The notes below the pieces were generated by a model. That model saw only the letters and a program-made list of their open reading frames with translations. It was not told where the DNA came from and did no database searches. Shown here one piece after another: positions 57,511-64,000 of a stretch of DNA of 64,000 nt (the stretch's first letter is position 1; each line of letters opens with the position of its first letter). Location: the NCBI RefSeq assembly GCF_037975245.1, contig NC_092571.1:124001-188000 (forward strand). The letters are read 5' to 3'. The position numbers and the translations under genes are program-made. The stretch comes from Apostichopus japonicus. Taxonomy: Eukaryota > Echinodermata > Holothuroidea > Aspidochirotida > Stichopodidae.

Positions 57511-57663
57511 TACAGGATGAGCTCCAGGTATATGGCTGCCTTTCCCAGGAACGGGTACCCCACGCTGCCTCTGAGTAGTGGGCAGTTTAAGTGCAGCTCG
57601 TAGATTGCTCAACAGCATGTCCCTTCCCAGTCCTGCTGTCAGTACACTACAACCAGTTTGTAC
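57511..57663 (-). CDS. Unknown gene, penultimate exon
   Basis: 153 bases, 51 whole codons, between CATTACCTGTAG acceptor and CCTGTA|GTAAGT donor. Encodes VQTGCSVLTAGLGRDMLLSN, LRAALKLPTTQRQRG and VPVPGKGSHIPGAHPV. The mixture of a helical start and a Gly/Pro-rich basic end is not a domain I can name. Splice sites and phase 0 on both sides agree with the 57098 exon about 300 bases downstream, which makes a real gene more likely than either ORF alone. It lies between two LINE copies. Earlier exons were not found. Confidence 0.42.
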
Positions 57664-57740
57664 CTACAGGTAATGAAAGAAATTAATGAAAAATAATATG
57701 GCACAAAAGAGGGGTATAATTAAGAAGACACTGCAACTGC

Positions 57741-58259
57741 GTGGCCTCTCCAAAGACTTTCCAATTCAGGCAGAATATGATCATATCACAACCCTATGAG
57801 TATAATGCAAGAAGTAAGACTCCATTTGCTCCAACAAGCCAATGCAGAGATGTAATAGTTGCGAATGTCACCATGGATACATTTGTTATTGATTACCATC
57901 ACAGTAACAAGTTGTGCTTAATGGGTGAAATGAAAAGAAGAAGGGATCACAAGGTACAATGTCCAGGCAATGAGAGCTGTTCAGCAAAGATGCCCTATTT
58001 CGGAGATCATGAACAAAATGGTGGAAAGATTTGTGAATCCAAATTACTTACAGCTAAGAATCCACTAACGGTCAAGTGTCTCACAACTGATGCTGATGGC
58101 AAGGCATGTAAAGGGTTCAGTAGTACAATGGCTGTAACTACTCATTCTGAAAGTGAACTTAACCTGTTAGATCAAGTTCACCTACTCAAGTCACTCCGCA
58201 GAGCACTGACTATATTAAAGCAGTATTCTCCTCTATGTTCCTGCAAAAACTGTGACTAA
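57741..58259 (+). pseudogene. Possible DDE-transposase fragment
   Basis: A 172-codon frame. VANVTMDTFVIDYHHSNKL is followed by a Cys/His cluster (CPGNESCSAKMPYFGDHEQN), then LTVKCLTTDADGKACKGF and LLDQVHLLKSLRRAL. A buried strand ending in an acidic pair, a Cys-rich insert, and T-D-A-D-G-K-A followed by D-x-x-H-x-x-x-S-x-R-R are features I associate with Mutator- or Kolobok-like transposases of invertebrates; I infer a fragment with one catalytic acidic position. No terminal repeats are visible. It ends in TAA-flanked sequence directly before a LINE fragment. Family uncertain. Confidence 0.35.
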
Positions 58260-58261
58260 GA

Positions 58262-58687
58262 AGCACTTGACAATCTTATAAATACCTGGGAGAAACCATC
58301 ACTGATAAATTGGAGTGGGATGAACATGTAAAACGTACTGTAGCAAAAACTAATCAGCGTATGTTCCTATTACAGAAGCTTAATTTATTCAGACTAGACC
58401 AACTCTCATTTCTCTATTCTATATTAAAATCGGCAATCAAGACCACCATTACATTCTGTTTAGCAGCGTGGGGTGAAAATACTACTGCTAGAGACATGAC
58501 CAAGTTAAATAGACTAGTTTCTAAAGCAAGGAAAGTTTGTCGGTCACATTACCTCAGTTCAGTAGATGAGTTGCTTGTCAGAGTATCACAGAGTAATATG
58601 AAGTCAATCATGTCATCCCAACATCCTCTGGGGCATCGGGTAGATTACAGCAATCAAACGGGCAGACTAATTGTCATGAGATGCTGA
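58262..58687 (+). pseudogene. Rex1/CR1-like LINE reverse transcriptase, C-terminal fragment
   Basis: YKYLGETITDKLEWDEHVKR, then MFLLQKLNLFRLDQLSFLYS, ILKSAIKTTITFCLAAWGEN and DMTKLNRLVSKARKVC are the usual end of a non-LTR reverse transcriptase (the Y-L-G-x-x-I-D..W and F-L-x-K-L blocks). The catalytic part is missing, so it is a 5'-truncated copy. It belongs to a different lineage from the 52.6 kb element. Confidence 0.75.
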
Positions 58688-58689
58688 AC

Positions 58690-60630
58690 CGAGAGATACA
58701 GGCGTTCTTTCTTGCAAAGGGCTATTCTCAATCTTGCCAATGAATTATGTAGGAAATAGGCCAAATATATGTGTCAGAACATGGACTTAGTAGTCTTAAT
58801 TTTTCGTTTTAAGAATCAGATTTTTATGTATTTCGATGTATTTATGAATGTCAATTTTTATGGTCAATAAAGATCCTTATATCTTAAATATCAAAAGCAC
58901 TTTATCAACATGTTTAGACTGCCTTGCAAAGTACTACAGTGGAAATCATTCACATTGCCCAAAGCATTCATTTGTATGCAAGAGGCCAGAAAGTACACAT
59001 TTCCATGTATGCCAAATGCTACAAAGGGTTCTCTGCTAATATCGCACACTGACAGCAGGAAGCTAAACAAAATACCTGAGACACCCACCTGCAGCAAACA
59101 TTATGGTCCACTCGTTTTGAGACTTAATTCCACTCAAATGTAGATACCATCAATTAGGCTTTCACTGTGACCAATCCAAAACATAGTACCACATTTTCAT
59201 GCAATGGTCAGTACAGGGACTACAGTTCCATACACATAACATATAATGTGCCTGGAGAGTCCATAGCCAGGAAGATGGAAGGTGCAGTATTAAAGGTGAG
59301 CTCAAATAGTCCATGTATCCAGACTCTGAAATAGATGCAAAGAAAACAGCAATGTGATGAATTACGTAAGAGAGGCAGCTAGAGCATACAGAAGGAAGAG
59401 AGCACAACTCAGAGAGAGAAAGTACAAGCTACATGGTAGAACTATAAACATAAACCAGTCCAGTATCTATAAGAAAGATCAACTGATTCATGACCAGTTA
59501 CTCTAGGATGAAAAACTACACTGATGATAAAGATGACAATATTTATCAGTGATGCCAGTAATTTGTAAACTGAGTCTATCCACACTCACTGTTATGAGTT
59601 AAAACTGTATCACTCATTCAGGGAAGTAGGCAATCAAGCTGATGACCATAAACTTGGCAAGTGCCATCAAACTTTCAAGGCTTTCTGCTGTGTTGCACTG
59701 CAAGATACTGTTCAGAGATGTGACATCTCTCTCTACATGTAGGCTGTTGTGGCATATGTAGGAGATGTCAAATGGTTTGGTCCTTAAGATTTCTTTACTT
59801 TGCACAATACTTTGAAGAGCATATATGTCAGAATGTGGACTCTGCTGTTAGCATTGTGAAAATAATGCCATATGCTGGTGCCCCTGGCTTACTGATGGTG
59901 TACGCACCTGTCCACATTCTGCATCCCTTTGTGTAACTTGCTGGGGCTAACGTATGTTTTGCCAACTTTTCATTTATGTCATCAGCCCATGCCATCCAAT
60001 CTGAAATTGCAAAGGTGTGAGCTTTCCAGTTACATATTTCTAAATGTATATAGGCCTAAGCTTATTCTGAATGCAGCTTGGGGCTCAGTTCAGCTGATTC
60101 TTACACCACATTGAGTAGTAATATATGCTTTTAAACTTCTGACTGTCACTTTTGCTCTACTAGGTACACTGCACAGAGAAGGCTACTCACCAGATGAACA
60201 ACTTCACTATCAAATAAGCTACATGTACTACTTAGTGAGTGTAAGTCTGTGATGGTATAAGCTCTGAGGTGATGGGTATTACTTTCACTTTTCCCCTTTG
60301 AGGTAGCTGAGAGGTTTTTCACACCTACCCATGCAATCATCCCATTCTTTATCATAAGGTTGAAATTTGATTTCTTCTTGAATATGAAACTTTTTCCTAA
60401 TTTTAAGTTGCTAACTCTTCAAACTCAACAACTTGTTTCTGATCTTTTATGGTGAGATCATAGATGTGAGGAGTTCATAAATACTGATTTAGTTTCAGAA
60501 CCAATTCTACATGTTAATCTTCTTACAACTGTTTATTCAACATCTATGAGAAAAGGTTTCCTCATGTAAGTGAATGAGGTGTCAATGTTCCAAAAGTTTA
60601 TTGAACCTCTCTGTCCAGCACATTTTCGGC
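58690..60630. other. Stretch without a supported gene
   Basis: AT-rich, with only short frames. I see no domain or paired splice sites. Confidence 0.5.
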
Positions 60631-60632
60631 AT

Positions 60633-60709
60633 TTATATGTAAAATTCCACCTGTTTTCTGCCATACTTCCTCTGTTGGAAATGGTGTAGTGCAACCCTGC
60701 ATTTCTGTA
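60633..60709 (-). CDS. Candidate last exon, unrecognised
   Basis: A TTTCTTTACAG acceptor precedes QKCRVALHHFQQRKYGRKQV followed by EFYI and TAA. The two bases before the first full codon fit the single base left by the exon at 62754-62935, giving Leu. Another frame of the same segment contains YKCRKCAGQRG, resembling a zinc ribbon of ISXO2-type transposases, so the reading is ambiguous. Confidence 0.25.
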
Positions 60710-61329
60710 CTGTAAAGAAAGAAAAAATAGATAACTAAAATCCTGGTTATCAGTACTGAAGGGCTCATTTATTAAAATTACAACTCATTATTCTTAATCG
60801 TAGTTCACCATAAACATAGATTGAAAAACAGATCTTGTCTCTTACTATTTTCATAACCAGAACTGCATGTGGATTCCTAACATAGTTAACGATCAGCTAT
60901 CTGCAGTATTCTGTTCGTAAGGTGTTTGTGTAATGCGGCTGAGCAAGAGTCTTTCCAGTAAAGCTGTTGGAAAAGGGAAGATCACTAATGGAGTAAATGA
61001 AAAGAATTAAATGATACCTTAAATAACTGTTGACTAGCTGATAAACATATTTATATTCTTAAATGCAATTTCCCCAGATTAGTGATAGTAATATACCTAA
61101 CATGTGTTCATCCGTGGGTGCGAAAGCAATTATTTACTCTGTCACTGTGAATTTCCCTCATGCAGTGGCATTGCTGGCACGACTCTTGCTCAACAGTGTT
61201 CGTGTTACATTTGCAAAGAAAAAGTTAAGCTTACCTTCTAAAAGGTTAAGTTAACCTTAAAAGTGCTAGTTCAAAAAGGTTAAGGAGATTGGCTTCTGCA
61301 ATTGCGTAGGCCTAAGCACACATACTTTA

Positions 61330-61930
61330 TGCTTGACCTTATTAGTTTAGATTAGTTTAGTAAAGAAAAAGGATCAGGAGGGACACTCAAGTCCCCATCA
61401 AAGACCCTATAGGAGAGGGAAGAAAACTGATGACACAAACGATCAGACCCGATTACAATGCTTAAAGTGCTTGTCCAAAGCATTCTTAAACCCATTCACA
61501 CTACAGTACTTGCAAGTACAACTTTCTCAGGCGAGCCATTCCACTCATTCACAACCCTATTAGAAAAAAAGGTATGCCGAATATTAATGCTACTTTGTGA
61601 CTTGTGGAGTTTAAGACAATGACATCTGGTACAACCACTATTAGCAAACATGAAAAAGTCAGTGACTATCAAGATACTTAATCAAGATATCACTTTTATG
61701 AAACCTACGTTTGAGTTGAATCTTGGACTGCATAATCTAGATCTATGGGAAGACTGTCCATGAACTTGTGTTTGAGTTACTTTATTACTCTGAAATTTAG
61801 TGACTCTAGCCCTGACTCGTTGCATAACTGGTAATAGTTCCTGAAAACTCCACATGAATTGAATATGGACCACTGAATCAAGAACTACTGGAGACTAATA
61901 ATTCTTCACATCCTTAGCTAGATGAAGTAA
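61330..61930 (-). pseudogene. CR1-like LINE 3' fragment
   Basis: On the minus strand, broken frames give SINIRHTFFSNRVVNEWNGS and VNGFKNALDKHFKH, preceded upstream (61682-61873) by RVRARVTKF. The N-I-R-x-x-F-F-S-N-R-V-V-x-x-W-N and F-K-x-x-L-D-K-H blocks are the C-terminal end of CR1-type reverse transcriptases. Heavily mutated, with a stop at 61682. Confidence 0.65.
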
Positions 61931-62034
61931 TGGTTTCTAATACAAACGGTATACTTTATCAATCCCGTTCTTGAACCATTGACCCAAAATTGTGTCCTTT
62001 CTGGAGAGAAGTATTGAAGGAGAACCGGACGGAT

Positions 62035-62345
62035 GGTGTGCTATTTATAATAATCCCTCTGCCTAATACAAATACCAAGGTATTTAATTAAAAAATAGTG
62101 AATTGCACATAAAGCACCTAAGGCGACACCTTTGTCGCCCTAGGTGAATTCATCTCTTTTCACAACACTTAGGACGACATAGCATAAACTCACCACTTAG
62201 GGCGACGATGGTGATTTAGTGTAATTTCGTCACACTGGACCATTGTTCTCCAGTATGTGCACTATTTATAATAATCCCTTTGCAAAGTACATATAGCAAA
62301 GAATACAATTAACTAGTTAATTAATTTCACATATACATGTCACCC
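62035..62345. repeat. Diverged tandem duplication of about 225 bp
   Basis: CTATTTATAATAATCCCT occurs at about 62041 and 62266, and the sequences that follow (GTGAATT or GTGAAATT, CAACACTT) stay parallel. The first copy also holds several AGGCGAC/GTCGCCC inverted pairs (62100-62210). Confidence 0.6.
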
Positions 62346-62753
62346 TATGTGAAATTAACTCTTTTTGCAACACTTTAAATAAATAAATTGAGAAAGACAT
62401 AACACCAGAGATCTAGAGTCAATATGAAAAGATGCCTGTATACAGTATTTAGAACTGCTCAATGGGATCATTACAACTCAAGCTAGATTCTAAACCTGAA
62501 AATTTTCAACGTATGAATTCTGGCCATTAACTTACATCACTAATAGTTTCAGAATTTGACTCCTGTTCATTTGTCAGTTTATTGAGTTATCGTAATGACA
62601 GGCTGTTAGCATTACACTCATAAACACACATACTGCTACTTCACAAAAATGCATTGTGTTACATATTGAAACAATTTTACATAACACAAAACAGCATGGA
62701 ATGAAAACAATATGACAAAAACAGGGAGTTTGCAGGAACTCACCAGGACTCAC

Positions 62754-62935
62754 AAAAGCCTTCAAGATCTTTGCAATCTAGACACACCTCAAGGTGCCCC
62801 TGCATACTCAAGCATGACATATAGCCCTTGTTACTAGGATATATCGGAATTACTGGATAGGAGTTTGCCCGACAGTGCCAAGTCTCATTGCAGGAAGTCC
62901 ACTTCATCTCATTTGTTGTATGTAAGAAGAAGTAC
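62754..62935 (-). CDS. Candidate Cys-rich exon, unrecognised
   Basis: 182 bases between TTTCCAG acceptor and CTTTT|GTGAGT donor. Encodes YFFLHTTNEMKWTSCNETWH, then a region ending MSCLSMQGHLEVCLDCKDLE. Six cysteines in 60 residues would suit an extracellular or zinc-binding domain. The phase fits the exon at 60633. No family recognised. Confidence 0.3.
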
Positions 62936-63613
62936 CTGGAAAGGAAAAAATAAGTTACTCATTACAACAATGTTGCATTTCTATTGCAATTTCCATTTGT
63001 TCCTTTACCCTCTGGATTATCAGGTATAAATGAAAACTTTCATTCAGCTTTTACTTAAAATTATCAGAATTATTATTAAGAGCAACAAACTTATCAATCA
63101 GATACAGACTATCATCTAAACCCAGCCTTACAAAATGTGCATCCTCATTGTATTGATGCAAGTTTATCAGTCAGATCTAACTGGTGCCATAATACCTCTT
63201 TCAAAAATGACTAATTCCCTGCAAACCTAAGCAAATTCCCAATCAGTTTCAATGTTAAAGGTAGTCTGTATATGCCCCAAATTATAGGATGCTATAATTG
63301 CTAGAAGTTTTCAACAAGTTACTTTCATGGAGGCCCTTAGTCCAAATTGTTCTCAGACATTCTTAATGAACACACAAGATGACTGAATGTCCCCGTGAGG
63401 TAAATTTCATCAAAAGTGGTAATAAAAACAGTTTATAGAATTTTGACCAAAGGTGACCATATTTGAATATTTGCATATTTTTGGCCAACATGGCATAATT
63501 TTAAATAATATATTGAAAAGTTCACTTATTTTTGTTTGTGTTGCTTTGATGCTTTTCACAGAACGATCTATATCTCTTACTCATCTAAAAGTTTGCACTG
63601 GCTTTGGTTACAG

Positions 63614-63794
63614 GAAGTGCATGATGAAGTGTAAACTGCACCAAGGAATTCTAATGCATCCTCCTGTGCAGTTGAATCAAACTCTGGAAGAATCTGTTTC
63701 AACCTTGAGACAGGAGGCCCATGAAGTTCAGGTTGAAATTGCGCGGAAGAGAGCTTTGATTACTTCCATTAATTCAGAGCTATGTCCATTATAG
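63614..63794 (+). CDS. Candidate last exon with coiled coil
   Basis: After GGTTACAG the frame reads KCMMKCKLHQGILMHPPVQL, then a heptad-like NQTLEESVSTLRQEAHEVQV and EIARKRALITSINSELCPL, ending in TAG. Leu/Val at a/d positions suggests a coiled coil of about 35 residues. Other exons are not visible. Unrecognised. Confidence 0.25.
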
Positions 63795-64000
63795 TGTCGA
63801 ATGATGCTGCAAAGAAGCTAAAAAAAAAGAAGGAAAATTTAGATTTGTAGGAAATCTACATCTGACATGGGTGGCTCATCAATATAAGTGGAAAAGATTT
63901 GGGTTGCAACCTTCATTTTTATCTATTTTTTGTTAATGATTGCTTGATGTTTCAAAGCACTTTCTTGGAAGTCTGTCACTAGCTTCTGTAGCTGAAAAGT

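Overview
The window is eukaryotic and looks like an invertebrate deuterostome, most likely an echinoderm (perhaps a sea cucumber; this is inference). The reasons are spliced host exons with GT/AG borders, many AT-rich microsatellites and poly-G/C runs, a GGCCTA-rich stretch (23.1-24.6 kb), and a dense mix of BEL/Pao, Gypsy, Jockey-like, CR1/L2-like and hAT-like transposons. There are no prokaryotic operons. Most long reading frames are transposon-derived; the rest of the genic signal is short exons.

Layout. 0-5 kb: a decayed acidic reading frame, TA microsatellites, and a 1,770-bp terminal-inverted-repeat element (3043-4812) whose two arms are built of dozens of CACTTAAGTG-type palindromes around a small core ORF. 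This is the least familiar object here. 5-12 kb: a TA-flanked MITE, a Jockey-like LINE fragment split by an 872-bp hAT-like insertion with an 8-bp target duplication, foldback repeats, and a tandem array of a 151-bp tRNA-like unit. 13-14.7 kb: the last two coding exons of SRP68 (minus strand). 15-19.3 kb: a nearly full-length but decayed Jockey-like LINE (minus). 19.8-21.7 kb: a 69-bp minisatellite holding two copies of an ABCC-type ATP-binding-cassette exon, each broken differently.

26.6-38.6 kb is a transposon nest. A Gypsy-like element lies on the plus strand with its 5' LTR starting at 26655. A complete BEL/Pao element (27426-34402; 697-bp LTRs identical by eye; CACTG target duplication; one intact gag-pol frame) sits inside that LTR. 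The Gypsy gag is also split by a 360-bp hAT-like MITE with an 8-bp duplication, and its pol has stops and frameshifts and ends before integrase. The relative order of events can be read directly: Gypsy first, then the MITE and BEL.

42.4-50.1 kb holds five minus-strand exons of an adducin gene with compatible splice phases, except that the most upstream one carries a single-base frameshift. 52.6-57 kb is a decayed CR1/L2-like LINE (plus). 57-64 kb has two phase-compatible exons of an unrecognised gene, a transposase-like fragment, two more LINE fragments, and weak exon candidates. The host exons (SRP68, adducin, unknowns) look like ordinary neighbours in an intron-rich region and no functional link between them is visible.
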